Program-made: the position numbers and the translations under genes | Notes under the pieces: generated by a model | What the model was told of the DNA's origin: nothing | What the model saw: only the letters and a program-made list of their open reading frames with translations | The model's database searches: none | Shown: piece after piece, positions 1 through 11,983 of the stretch | How positions within the stretch are numbered: position 1 is the stretch's first letter | Layout: every line of letters begins with the position of its first letter | Assembly: GCA_030063045.1 (NCBI GenBank) | Contig: JAQSEB010000042.1 | Span: 1,550,001-1,614,000 of the forward strand | Source: Pratylenchus scribneri | Lineage: Eukaryota; Nematoda; Chromadorea; Rhabditida; Pratylenchidae | Direction of reading: 5' to 3' | DNA: 64,000 nt

Positions 1-1021
1 GCACCGAAATGCACGGCAAAATGTTGGGAATGGCAACCTTTCTGGATATCCTTTGAAAAATTGTGAAAATATTAGTAAATCATTTTTTAATTAATTAAAT
101 TGATTAAATGAATTTTAAAAACTAATAATTCTAATTAATTTACCCCCAATTCCAATTGTCGATTGATTTCTTTGATTGAATGAGGCCATTGTTGATGTTG
201 GGGAATTGTTGGCAAAAATGCAATTTTTCAAATGGGAATTGACACAGAAAAAATGATTATTTGAGCCAGGCGAATTTTGGGCACATTCCTGAAATGTTAA
301 TTTTTTAAATAAAATTTTTGGACAATTTCCAAAGGACCCATCAGAATAAAATGTGTAAATTAATTAAATGTCCATTTATGCGAAAATGAATGGACTTGAG
401 GGGAGGAAAACAAGAAAATATCATCCATCCTTTCTTCTTCTTTGAATGGATGGATGAGCCGACAAAAAGGGAGAATGGAATGTGAATTTGGTTAGAGGGT
501 AAAAAAGATTGGATGGATTTGATTAGATTCGATCATCGAATCAATTTTAGGGTAAAAAATGAATATTCATTCATTCAGAAATAAAGGGGGGAAAGACAAT
601 GTCCAAAATATATTTTAAAAATAATATTAAATTAAATTCAATTAAAATTAAATTTAAATTAATTAAAATTATTTTTGACCTGTTCCCCATTCTCTTTTGT
701 ATTTATTTCCACATTTTTGGCCGCCAATAATAATTCATGGCCGCCCATTTCAATCCAACATCGTCCATCCGGAAATCGACGAATCACTCGGCAAATTGAA
801 TGTTGCCCTTTTTGCATTGGAGATAATCCATTTTCGGCGCAAAATTCAACTAAAATTAGAAGAAAATTATTTTAATTAATTTGTTTTTATTTACAATTTT
901 CATTTTGGCCATTTTCCTGTTCTAATTTTTCCAATGAAATTTTCCTAAAATTATTGTAGGATAAAAATGGCCGATTGACACTATTATTTTCATTGTTGTT
1001 TTCAAATGAGGCTGATTCCAT
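1..1021 (-). CDS. Hypothetical protein, partial at the left edge
   Basis: I do not recognise this protein. Four exons join in frame: 1021-895, 849-680, 288-144 and 50-1, each with GT donors and AG acceptors read on the minus strand. The start is the ATG at 1021, opening MESASFENNN. The second exon reads FCAENGLSPMQKGQHS and RFPDGRCWIEMGGHELLLAA; the third is rich in Asn and Cys (ECAQNSPGSNNHFFCVNSH). There is no signal peptide, so it is probably intracellular, although the scattered cysteines could suggest metal binding. The intron 679-289 is long for this locus and might hide a further exon. The C-terminus lies outside the window. The gene model is fairly sure because phases agree across three junctions; the function is unknown. 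Confidence 0.5.
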
Positions 1022-1701
1022 TTCGTAGATAATTTTTTTAATAAATTACATTTCCTCCTTTAAAATTATAATTATAAATTAAATATTAATTATTCTGTAT
1101 TAAAAGGAATAATAAAATTAAATCTGGAAAATTCTATATATACCGTAAATGCTCTATGCCCTTTTAATTATTCCCCATGGGAAATTATTTTTCAAATCTA
1201 AAAAAATTGAGAAAATTGGAATGTCTAACTCTTTAATTGTGAACATTTTTGAACAAATTTTAGTGGATTTTTTGGAGCATTAGGCAATAATGAAAATGTA
1301 ATAAAAAATATTTTAAAAGTTAGCTCTACCAAAAGTTATAGGTGCTCAAAGTCGATAGTGGGGAATTAAAAGAGAATTTGTGGATGGTAATCTAATCATT
1401 TCCATTTTAAAAAAATTTATACGCTTTTATTGGAACCAAAAATATTTCTCGATCCAACTGTAAAGTTTTCCTAGTTACAAAAGTGGTCTGTTTACAATGA
1501 AATGGCCAATATTATTTATTCTTTTATAAATCGTTGAGCAAATTTGAATGTATTTTTGTCCCAGAATAGGCTGTCCAATACTTTCAACATTTTTTATACA
1601 TTCCATAAAACATTGTGAATGGAATTTGGCCAAAAAAATATAAATTTTGCATGAATTATTTGTTTTGAATGTTCTCTGATTCCCAGGTAAATTTCTTAAT
1701 C
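1022..1701. other. AT-rich intergenic stretch, no gene seen
   Basis: This is upstream of the partial gene at 1-1021. All frames are broken by stops and I see no RNA gene or repeat. It probably includes that gene's promoter. Confidence 0.5.
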
Positions 1702-1710
1702 ACATTTTGG

Positions 1711-2399
1711 GGTTCCATGAAATTTGGGCACCGACGAACTTTGGGCACCACAAATTATGGGCACCGCGAACTTTGGGCACGCGAATTATGGGCACCAAAT
1801 TGGAAAAATAGCCTAAATCTATCTTAAAATGGATTTAATCATTAATTAAATGAATTTAATGATCATTTAACGATCATATTAGATGATAAATTCGGGTTTT
1901 TCTGACTTTTTTGAGACCAAATTTTTAAATAAAATTTTCTCAAAATCATGCAAATGATATATCAATCGATGCGTCTCAACGTGCTGATTATGATTCTTTT
2001 ATTGGATTTTACATTAAGTTTAAAAATAAAATAGTTATGTCCATTTTAGTATCATATCGCATTAAAGTGTTATATTTTTGAAATTTTAATTTTATTTGAT
2101 AAACCAATAACAGAATCATAATCACCACGTTGAAACGCATCGATTGATATATCATTTGCATGATTTTGAGAAAATTTTATTTAAAAATTTGATCTCAAAA
2201 AAGTCAGAAAAACCCGAATTTATCATCTAATATGATCGTTAAATGATCATTAAATTCATTTAATTAATGATTAAATCCATTTTAAGATAGATTTAGGCTA
2301 TTTTTCCAATTTGGTGCCCATAATTCGCGGTGCCCAAAGTTCTCGGTGCCCATAATTCGTGGTGCCCAAAGTTCGTCGGTGCCCAAATTTCGTGTCACG
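1711..2399. mobile_element. Foldback DNA transposon with long TIRs and 9-bp TSD
   Basis: A 689-bp non-coding element made of two inverted arms of about 320 bp around a loop of less than 100 bp. It is flanked by a perfect 9-bp direct repeat ACATTTTGG at 1702-1710 and 2400-2408. The outermost arm sequence is a short tandem motif alternating GAACTTTGGGCACC and GAATTATGGGCACC, so the ends are themselves repetitive. Inner arm sequence (CGGGTTTTTCTGAC, then the 1952-1990 block) is mirrored near 2110-2220. A 9-bp duplication with long inverted arms is typical of Mutator-like (MULE) non-autonomous elements; that assignment is inference. No transposase is encoded. Confidence 0.82.
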
Positions 2400-2408
2400 A
2401 CATTTTGG

Positions 2409-4419
2409 AATGGAAAACCCAAAAAAAATTTCTCCATCAAATTTATGGCCATAAAATTCATCAAAATGATTGCTAACAAAACAATCGAATAGAGGAAGGA
2501 AAGAAGGGAGGAAAGATTGGAATGTGGGTCAGCCAAAAGGAAAATGGCCTCAAAAGTTGTTCGATTTTTGTTGAATGTTTGGCTGCGAGGGAAAATGTGA
2601 AAATGGGAGGATTAGGGACCGAAGGGATGAATTTGAGGGAAGAAGAAGATGAGTGTGTTTGCTTGGGGGGAAAAGGACGGACAAACGGTGGATGGAATGG
2701 ATGGAAGAATGCGCAGGGGCAAATGGGCGAAGGTCAGCATTCAGCAACCAACGAGCCAGATGGCGGCGAATATCTTTGTTGTTTTATTTGTCCCAACCGG
2801 GGCCATTCATTTTCAGCAATGGAAAAAGTGGGAAATGGGCGGATTAAAAATGAAATAAATTTTATGGAAAAAGAATATTTTTTATGGAGCATTTTTTGAA
2901 AAATTAGCGAATATAAATTTGTTATCAAATCATTCGACATTCCCAAAAAATTGCTCCATTTTCTGATAAGCCGACTGGCAACCAAATAAATAAAATTATA
3001 AAATAAGGTAATTCAAAAGTCATAAAATTGAGGACGGAAAAATTAACAAAATGTAATAAAAATATTTATTTAGGATTATTTTCATATAAAAATGAATTAA
3101 TAATACCGTAGATTCTCTTTTAATACCCCATGGGGAATTATTTTTTACCCTCCCTAAAATTTGGAGAATTAATGGTATTTTTATTTCCAAAATTAAATAA
3201 ATAATTATTTATTTTTTTATAAGAAAGTGATTTGGATATTTTATTTAGGGATGAATGGATAAAATATTTGGACGGCATTTTGTGCGCAACAATCCGCTCT
3301 GTGTGAATGAAGATAATCCGAAAATGGGTTTCATTTTTCATTTGCACAGATTTTGGGCGTTACCACGGATCACCAAAAAAAAAAAATACAAATCGGCGCA
3401 AAAATTGGTGATTGGGGCAAATCCGCCATCATCAGAGACACTTTTTGCTTTGATGAGAATTTGGCGGCGGATAAATAAACGGAAAATGGATTGATGAATG
3501 TGGATATGGGAAAATGGGAATGGAAAATATGGGATGGATGATGGAATATTAGTTTGGTGAAATATTATTCCAGATTTTTGCCACTTTTTTGGCATAAATA
3601 TGTATTGTCGTAATAATTATTAAAATTATATTTTTTGTATTCATCTATTTAAAAATAAACAAAAAAGAAATTATAAATAATTCCGAAATTGGTGAGGATT
3701 CAGGAATTTAAATATATAATTTTATTTAGCACTTCTTATCTCATTATTTCATGGATATAATTGATGGGCCATTGCCTCATAATTTGTAGATTTGTTAAAT
3801 TCTCAAATATTTAAAAAAAAAATAAAAATAAAAAATCCTATATCATTTGTATTGAAAATAAAGTATAAAACAGTGAATATGTCTTCACCCAAACTGCATC
3901 CACCGAAAACACATTTGCCACCATTCAGCCAGCCACCACCTCCAACATTATCTTTTTTAACTCCTTCCAACCAACTTTAATGGATTATTTCCCATCCACA
4001 CTAAAAGGGCTACTTCTGCTTCTTTCTTTAAATTAAATTGCCACCCCTTCCAAAATATCCCTTCAAAAAGGCCAAATGTCCACTCTTTATCCCACCAAAT
4101 GTGTCCAATCTCCAATTTCATTCCCATTTCCCCAAGTTCCAATATTCCAGCAAGTTGGTTAAATTGGATGGAAAGGAAAAAATGAATTGAATGACCAGAG
4201 GCAGCATCAATTCAACATTCGTCCAGCAGCAGGTTTCCAATCGACATAATTACAGAAACCAATTGTGCTTGAAGGAGAAATGTTAGAAGAGAAATGGAGG
4301 CATAAAATGGAGTAAAATTATTGTAAAATGGAATGAAAAATGGATAATATATATTATTAAAAATTATAATTTTAAGCCATAGAGAATTGTCGAAATTTTA
4401 AATATTTTCGGCGAAAATT
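2409..4419. other. Gene-poor stretch with unsupported short ORFs
   Basis: Several short ORFs lie on both strands (for example 2522-2899 plus and 3255-3494 plus), but none shows a recognisable domain, splice pattern or signal peptide. Runs of purine-rich DNA near 2470-2700 hold stops apart by composition. I see no RNA gene. Confidence 0.4.
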
Positions 4420-5012
4420 TTCCGGAAAAAAATAAAACTTGACGAACATTTTTAAAACTTGGCGAACATTTTCCGGAAAGAAATAAAACTTGGCGAACAT
4501 TTTTAAAACTTGGCGAACATTTTCCGGAAAGAAATAAAACTTGGCGAACATTTTTAAAACTTGCCGAAAATTTTCCGGAAAGAAATAAAACTTGGCGAAC
4601 ATTTTTAAAACTTGGCGAACATTTTCCAGAAAGAAATAAAACTTGGCGAACATTTTTAAAACCTGGCGAACATTTTTAAAACTTGGCGAACATTTTTAAA
4701 ACTTGGCGAACATTTTCCGGAAAGAAATAAAATTTGACGAACATTTTTAAAACTTGGCGAACATTTTTGAAACTTGGCGAACATTTACCGGAAAGAAATA
4801 AAACTTGGCGAACATTTTCCGGAAAGAAATAAAACTTGGCGAACATTTTCCGGAAAGAAATAAAACTTGGCGAACATTTTCCGAAAAGAAATAAAACTTG
4901 GCGAACATTTTCCGGAAAGAAATAAAACTTGGCAAACATTTTCCGGAAAGAAATAAAACTAACATTATCCGGAAAGATAAAAAACATTTTGACGAACATT
5001 TTCCTTAAAGGG
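4420..5012. repeat. Minisatellite, 31-bp and 20-bp related units
   Basis: Tandem array in which the unit GGCGAACATTTTCCGGAAAG plus AAATAAAACTT alternates with a shortened form GGCGAACATTTTTAAAACTT. The longer unit carries the palindrome TTTCCGGAAA. The array leaves minus-strand frames open (repeats of KMFAKFYFFPENVRQV), but this is an effect of the repeat, not evidence of a gene. The same family lies in opposite orientation at 44450-45163, with fragments near 36436-36500. Confidence 0.9.
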
Positions 5013-6261
5013 AAAATACTTTCCGAGATATCGTAAGATTCTTTTCATTTAAATTAAATCCAACCTATCCCTTTATACTATTATTTTTTGAACTAAATAT
5101 TTAGCTTTGGGGAATTTCATATTTTTAATTATGGATATGTTAAATTTTTGTTATTTTATTGCAAATTATTAAATAATGAGGCTAATAAATATATGTCAAA
5201 TTTAATGCCCAGCTAACTTTTCGACCAATTTTTTATTCTTTCCTAAAATGGACGGACAATGCATTGGCCCATTGTTTAAATGGAAATTTGTTGCATCAGC
5301 CAAACGGAATAAAAAATAGATACATTTTGGCACATTTGTCCGCATCCCCCATCATCAGCTGATTATCGACTGTCGACCATGCGCCAATATTAATAAATGA
5401 GGATGTAAATTTTAGCTTATATTTTAAAAAAATTAAACAATCCATTCATTTGCCCAGTTCATTTTAATTGAATAAAAAAATTAAAAAAAGACTGCCAACA
5501 TTTTAATTGTCCATTTTTTGATAATCATAAGAATTAAATTTATCGGCATAAAATTTTTCTGAATTACCAAAATTCCAATTTCCAATTAAGTTCAAAAATT
5601 TTCAAATTTTTACTCAGTCCATTTTTGAATATTTAACCCCATCTTAGATATATATTTTTACAAAATTATGGTGACCCATTTGGCCAATCCCCCTCCCCCC
5701 CCCCCCCCATTCACATTCACAGTGCCATTGTTCCTTTTCCCCCTTGGGAGGTTTCACTCAAAGAATGGAGGAATTTGAATGACTGAGTGGAAAAGCCGAA
5801 GGCCAAAAGGGTGAGTGAAGAAGAGGGGCGCATTGGCGGAAATAAGGAGAAGAAGATGGAAATGGAAGGGGCAAAACGACAGAAAATGTGCCCTCTTCGA
5901 AAGGAGGGATTGGCCATAGAAATACCCCTTTGGCCCCCATTTTGAGGTGGCCCTTTTTGGGTGGGGGCAGCCGGATGACAAATGAGAGGCGAAGGATCCT
6001 TTTCCCGCACAAAAAAGGTCGCGGAGGGGGCGACCCTCCAATTGGCCAATTCCAAGATTGCCATGGGACCAGTTGGACGAATACTTGGTTCCATTTTCCC
6101 CTCCCCTTTTTGAAAATATGGGATGAATGCCATTTTTGATGGCACATTTTTGTGTGACCCAACAAAAAAGAAGCATCAAGTTACTTAAAAAAATTGTTTG
6201 AAATTTTTGAAATATTTTTTTGAATTATTTAAAATATAATTCCATATTTTTTTTAATAGAA
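5013..6261. other. Intergenic, includes a poly-C tract and a GC-richer patch
   Basis: A C-rich tract lies near 5690-5709. The stretch 5717-6179 is less AT-rich than its surroundings and has long overlapping ORFs in three minus-strand frames, which argues for composition rather than coding. It sits just upstream of the plus-strand gene starting at 6262 and may contain its promoter. Confidence 0.4.
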
Positions 6262-7929
6262 ATGACCAATAAAACATTGCATTTTTGCGCCGTCCAAGCA
6301 AATATTGAGGAGGAAATTTGCTGCCAATTAATTCGACTCCTCAATGTCCCAGAAAAGTAAAATTAAAAATATTTAAAAATATAATTAAATATTATTTATT
6401 CTTTTCAGAGTCCCTTTTTGTAATTTTGCCTCAAAGAACGCAAAAATTGGTATAAATTTCCGTCCACAAAATTCCACCATGGAATTTGGCCAAGAAATTG
6501 GAGGAGAAAATCGATCCGGTAAAATTTTAAATCGATTTAATTTTTATTAATTTTTTAAGCCTCAGTTACTTCACTTTTCCAACGATCATATCCAAAATTT
6601 GGACCGCCCTCCCCATCCATGAATTTGAAGGCATATTTATTAAATTTAAATTAATATTTTTGTATTTCTTCCAGACTCCACCCGATGAAGTGCCCGAAGA
6701 GCATTTGACTTTCCTTTTTGGCGTTTTTATGCTCATTTCAATGGCCGTCATTTGCACACTTTTCCTCATGAAATTGGCAAAAGCTGGGAGGTGGAAAAAA
6801 TTGACTTTTTTTATTAATTTAATTTCCAAAATAAAATCTGTGATCCAAATTTAGTCCCGATTCGTCAATTCGTTTCAATTCTCGTTGTTTTGGTGGAATT
6901 TTGCCTCCGGACTATTCACTAATGCTTTGGATGCCTCGAGGAAATGGTCAAAAAAATTAATTTTTATATATTTTATTTAAATGTTCAAATGACCAAATTC
7001 CATAAAATTTAATAAATATTTAGGTGGCCATCATCATCATCGACCATCTTCATCGGTGGCCACCCATCGATTGGGGCCAACCCGTCGCAATAATGGCCAT
7101 TCCCCTTCACTTCTTCTCCTTTTGCGCAACTCATTTCGATGTGCCGACGGCGCCCCTTCCCAATCTTCGGCAGAGAATGATACGGAAAGCACTTCGGCCG
7201 CATCAATACCCTCCTCATCCTACGGTGGTGGTGGAAGATCAATTCGAAATGTGAATGCCGTTGGAGGTTGTGCGACCGGATGGATTATGGCCCCAACGGG
7301 GAGGAGGAAAATGCCTAGAAGTGGAAGAAGCTGCGTTTCCATTGTTTCCTCAAGCAGGTGTCAACTATAAATTTTCAAAAATTGCTATCAAATTTATTTT
7401 TTTATGTATATCAGAATATAATAATAAATTAGCTGCTAATTAACTTTGATTCATTAAAATATTTGAGAGCAAATGGCCGAGACTGGAATGACCCAAATAT
7501 TGTTCCAAAAATTAGTTTTTAAAATTTATTATCCAAATAAGAAAAATAATTTGTCGAATTTAATCAAAAAAGCATTCAACCCCAAAAACAGTCCACCATC
7601 CATTCTTCTTCCCCTTTTGAAATATTAAAATTTAAACTTATCCAAAATAAAATTAATGATTTTTTAGTATGAATGCTTTACTCCCTAACACAATAACACC
7701 ATCATCGTCCAGTGGAAGTGCCGGATTGGCTGGCTTAGCTTCGGTAATACAAATTTGAATTTTTGTAATTAAAATTTATGATTAATTAAAAATTTTGATT
7801 TTCCAGTTAAATGCCTGCACGTCAACTCCAAATCCAAATTCTTCAGCGGCAATTCCACCACCGCCTTGCTATGAAGAATTGGAGGAATTTTCAAATGGAG
7901 AAAAAGAAAGGGGTGATGAAAAGAAATAA
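6262..7929 (+). CDS. Single-pass membrane protein with Cys-rich N-terminus and PPxY-like tail
   Basis: Eight exons join in frame: 6262-6356, 6409-6518, 6560-6630, 6675-6790, 6855-6946, 7024-7357, 7668-7743 and 7807-7929. The N-terminal part has paired cysteines (HFCAVQANIEEEICCQL, VPFCNF) and probably faces outside. A hydrophobic helix FGVFMLISMAVICTLFLMKL follows, then a low-complexity Ser/Gly/Arg-rich cytoplasmic tail starting with a His run and ending IPPPPCYEELEEF, which contains PPCY, a possible WW-domain ligand of the PPxY type. The third intron (6631-6674) starts GC instead of GT. No clear signal peptide is visible, so an upstream exon may be missing or the protein may insert by a signal anchor. 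I cannot place it in a named family; small PPxY membrane adaptors (WBP1/VOPP1-like) are possible by architecture only. Confidence 0.6.
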
Positions 7930-7964
7930 TTATATTTTATATTAAAAATGATTTTTATGATTAT

Positions 7965-8519
7965 TAGGGCTGGCAATTGAAGTTAAATAACTTTTTCATG
8001 CGGAGCTTTAAATATGATTATAAATCATATAAAAAACATTTTTAACTTGATTTGAGCCCAAAATATTGATCTTTTTGATCACTTTTTTAACTTTTGATCA
8101 CTTTTTTGCGATTTATATAACTTTTTAACTTTTATATCACTTTTTCAGCCTTTTTATGCCATTTTTTTAAATTTTTTATCACTTTTTCAACCATTATGGA
8201 ACTTTTCTGAAAATTCTATCAAAATTTTCCTTCTTGAGGTTTTTTTTCAAAAAATTTTTTTCCATTAAGCAAATTTTGCCTAAAATTTTTCTCATTTGAC
8301 TATTTTTCATAAAAATTTTCACTTTTAGATCATTTTGGTCAAAATTTTTGAAGCTTTTTTTTCTTCAAAAAAAATTTTTCGGCAAAAAATTGTCACTTTT
8401 TTGAAAATTTATATAACTTTTTTTGAATTTTCCAGTTTTTATATCACTTTTTTGCGTTTTTATATCACTTTTTTAACTAACTTTTTTGCTATTTTATATA
8501 ACTTTTTTTGCCAGCCCTA
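7965..8519. mobile_element. hAT-type MITE with 8-bp TSD
   Basis: A 555-bp element with terminal inverted repeats TAGGGCTGGCAA at the left end and its reverse complement TTGCCAGCCCTA at the right end. It is flanked by a perfect 8-bp direct repeat ATGATTAT at 7957-7964 and 8520-8527. The interior is a T-rich succession of motifs such as ATATAACTTTTT and TATCACTTTTTT with no coding capacity. The 8-bp duplication and TAGGG ends fit the hAT superfamily. It landed just downstream of the gene ending at 7929. Confidence 0.88.
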
Positions 8520-8741
8520 ATGATTATGTCCTCATTTATTGTATAAAAAAAATGTTAATAATATAAACCGAAAAGTTGCCGGACAAATCCCCCCTTTAAA
8601 AGATATTTTTAATGTTCAAAGATTTGTATACACAGATTTTTAAAGGATATTCTATTAATAAAACAGTATTTATCAAGATAATGGGCAAAAACAATAACAT
8701 TTAATAATAATAATAACATAATAATAATCTTCATATTTACA

Positions 8742-10137
8742 TCACAATTTAATTCTCAATTTTGTTCGGTTCTCATTTGGGTTGTTCACTTTCTTCATAA
8801 TTTGTCGCCATCCTTGATCATCGCCAATTTTGAATCGGCATAACATGAAATAGCTCCTTCCTTCATCGTTGAACAATCCAAGCGTCAATTGCTCTCCAGT
8901 TTGATGATTTTCAATGCTTTAAAAAGAATAATTAAATTTTGTTGAAAAATGTTCTAAGTCTGAGCATTTTTTAATACAAATTTGCATTAACAAAGGTTCC
9001 AAATTTTTGTTCCATTTTTACCTGAATAAATTTGGTTCACCCCAAATCAAAGTTTCTTCATCGAAATGTTCTTCATCGAAATGGAAAATGAATGAGACTG
9101 GCACAATTGATTCCAAGAAGCGCTGCAATAAAATATTAAAATTTTCAATATTCTATTGGAATTATCAATTTTGCCTAATAAAGGAGGCTCAATCAAAAGA
9201 AAGGAAGAATGGATTGATGTAATATAATTTACCTTTTTGCAAATTTCCACAAATTCATTGATATTGTAAGTGTCCATGAATATGTAACGCGGTTTGTTGC
9301 CATCCAAAGGAGAATGAATCCACCCAAGAATGTGCTCATTTATGGCATTTCCTCCATCAAGTCGAACAAATTGGATTGTTTTGAGGAATTCCATATTGAA
9401 CAATGTAAAATTGTTGCTATTCGTGGCCAGCTTTGAGACATTTCCTAAATGTTTAAATTGAATTAATTCAAATGGAATTTTCTAAAGCAAATACCTTTAA
9501 TTATGTTACACAATTGATGAATTGGCATTGGCAGCAGGGATTTTTCAAAGAAAATTTCTTGAATTATTTTGAACAATTGTTGAATAATTGCACTTTCATT
9601 TCGATTCCTCATTCGAAAGGAAACATTTGTCCCCAAAATTGGCTTGATTAGACGCAAAAATTCCAATGTTTGATGGTTAATAAAGCTAAATAATAAAATG
9701 AAGGCTTCAATTTTTGTATTTAAGCGACTTACCGAAAACTCAATCGTTCAAAACCGAGAATATTGATTGGTGGTGGCACTTGAGCAATTGGAATTTGTAC
9801 AAACGACCTTGAAAATCGCAATTTGGCCATTCCATTTCCGTCCTTTGAAAAACGCTATAAGAAAAAATAATAATTGAAAGTAGATAATAAGCACAAACCA
9901 ATGATGGAATAATCCGTTTATTGTGTTCATCGATGCGTGGCCGCGAAATTGCATTGAAAAGCCAATTGGTCAGTGACACAGTTTGGGCCAATTCATTGCG
10001 GGAAATAAACAGAAGAATATCCGTCCAAGTTTCGACAGGAAGGCAACTGAATTATTGTGATTAACGATTCCAATTGAAGTGAAAACATACATTTGTTTTT
10101 GTTGATCATTGAATTGCTTTGAAGCGGAATTACCCAT
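8742..10137 (-). CDS. F-box-like protein with N-myristoylation-type start
   Basis: The start at 10137 gives MGNSASKQFNDQQKQ, where Gly2 and Ser6 fit the N-myristoylation signal, so the product may be membrane-tethered. Next comes an F-box-like segment, LPVETWTDILLFISRNELAQ followed by LTNWLFNAISRPR. Later exons read FSKDGNGMAKLRFSRSF, VPPPINILGFERLSFR, SFRMRNRNESAIIQQ, NEHILGWIHSPLDGNKPRY, and end with HQTGEQLTLGLFNDEGRSYF and CRFKIGDDQGW. From memory, the order F-box-like head, middle region and a TGE-L-L tail resembles a large family expanded in tylenchid nematodes; that link is inference. Such proteins may act as SCF ubiquitin-ligase adaptors. About seven exons with short introns; stop at 8742. 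Gene 10357-11197 lies 219 bp upstream on the same strand. Confidence 0.65.
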
Positions 10138-10356
10138 GATTCCAAAATGTTATAAATGAATTGGTAGATTATTTAATCAATAAGCAATAAAGTAGAAATA
10201 TTTTTTAAATATTAATTAGTTTTAACCAAGTTTTATAATCATTTATCAATAATAAATATCAATTATATTTCAAATGACTGAAAATGAAGTCAATCTTTCA
10301 TAAATAAATCAGAATTATTTAACAATAAATATCATAATATTTAATTTATATTCCAT

Positions 10357-11197
10357 TTAACAGCCAATGCTTGTTCCAATTGGCAAACGCATTCCTTCTT
10401 TCTTGATTTCGTCCTCATTGTCTTCATGCTCAATCTCCCACATAGTCTTCTTGTTGAATTTCTCCTTCGTTTGAGTTGCCAATTTGTATAGCGTATAGAA
10501 CACGCTTTTGTACGCTTCGTAAGTTTGGCCAAATAATTCGTCCTCAAGAAAGATCTGAAAAAATAATTTTAAAATCTTTAATTCAAACTAAAAAACTTAC
10601 ACATCCCTCGGCCAGTTTTGCCTTTTCTTTTGCGAATTTGTAGAAGAATTCATAGCATTCCTTCTTTTCCGCTGGATTCGCATTGATTTGATCCTCGCCA
10701 AGGGCACTTGCAAGTCGGCATAACATGAATCCATCAGCCAAATATTCCAAAAATCTTTTTGGACTGAATGGAATGGTCATTTGATGGTGCGTGGGCGGTA
10801 GGCGATTCAAATTTGATATTTTGTCCATCCATCGCAAAACTTTGAAGTTCATCTGAAGAATGCATTGATAAAATGATTAAAAGAAAGCACGAAAATTTCT
10901 AACCTTCTCAGTTTCTCCTTGGAAACTCCAACCTTCCATCATCTCATAAACTGTTTCACGGCCTTTGCACGGTGACATTTTGCGTTGTTTTCCATCCAAT
11001 GATGAAGTAACCGACTGAAAATGAACATTTTAGTAAGTAAAATATACTTAAGCCGTTACCTTCTCTTTGTATTCTTTCACCATCTCCTCCATTTTTGATA
11101 TGAATTCGGCCTTTTCCTCGTTCAATTTGCTCACTTTATTCTTCAATTCGGCACATTCTTCTGCCAATGATTGCTCATTCTCACGTTTTGCTGCCAT
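10357..11197 (-). CDS. Calponin-homology-domain protein with N-terminal coiled coil
   Basis: The start ATG at 11197 opens MAAKRENEQSLAEECAELKN, and the first roughly 45 residues form a charged heptad-like coiled coil. Then comes a single calponin-homology-like domain: MNFKVLRWMDKIS, FLEYLADGFMLCRLASALG, CYEFFYKFAKEKAKLAEGC, and IFLEDELFGQTYEAYKSVFY ending LYKLATQTKEKF. This matches the CH pattern of an LxDGxxLCxLxxxL helix and a final DLFE-type helix, as in calponin, transgelin and MP20, so it may bind actin or signalling partners. The stop is at 10357, after GTSIGC. Four exons. The CH domain starts about 80 residues into the protein, unlike typical transgelins where it is at the N-terminus. 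Tightly spaced with the F-box-like gene downstream. Confidence 0.62.
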
Positions 11198-11983
11198 TTC
11201 TCGATTTGATTTGATAATATTGGAATTAATTCTTGGTTTTTGAATATTTAAGAAAAAGAATAGTCTGCGGATTTGCTAAAAAGCAATATTATTTATTTAC
11301 ACTTTATTAATGAAGCACTGTTATTTTTAAAATTCAGCTGGGACTAGGACTGCTATGGATATGGAGTATAGGGAAAAAGTAGAATGTAAAATAAACATGC
11401 TGTGAAAACGATGTAACATGGAGAATTGTAAAAAAACTACTAATTTAGATATTTTGTATGTAAGTAGCAGGTCTTTTTTAGTCGTAGATTTTTTGGTAGA
11501 GATGCTGCCGGTACCGTACGGATAATGATATTATCTATTGATTGTGTTTGTATTCAACTTCAATTTTCATCAATCAATTTTAATCTAGTGATTAATCAAT
11601 ATCAAAACCAAACTATCAACTTCTTTTTCATTTCGCGCATGAATAATCTAATAAGCAAAAACAATTAATATCTATGTAAAAAATTGGTTAATATTCTTGA
11701 AGCCTGATTAGATTTTAAGTTAACTTTATCAGCATTTAGCTATCATTTATAGTTTGTAAAGAAATTGGTTCAATATAAAAAAATGTAATAAATCAATAAA
11801 GTTATTTTCCTGTCTCATTGAAATTACAATTTACTTCCCATTTTACAATTTTACATTCCATTTCCCATTCATATTTCCTACTCCATATCCATATCCGTAC
11901 AACTTATATAATAACGAAAAATGCAAATTTCAGAAGAACATTTAAACGATTATTAATTGCAAATCAGAAATCAATATAAAAAA
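11198..11983. other. Divergent intergenic region with a weak inverted repeat
   Basis: It lies between divergent genes. Near 11350-11400 the text CTATGGATATGGAGTA, then GAATGTAAAAT, is mirrored near 11840-11905, suggesting a decayed inverted-repeat element of roughly 550 bp. I could not read a target duplication. Confidence 0.4.

Noticed and set aside
2522..2899. 125-residue plus-strand ORF
   Set aside because: Low-complexity Gly/Glu/Lys content from purine-rich DNA, no domain, overlapping ORFs in other frames.
4372..4999. Minus-strand ORFs of KMFAKFYFFPENVRQV repeats
   Set aside because: Same reason: frames kept open by the CCGGAAA minisatellite.
5717..6179. Three overlapping minus-strand ORFs of about 140 residues
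   Set aside because: Several frames are open at once in a GC-richer patch and none has a recognisable domain, so this is composition.
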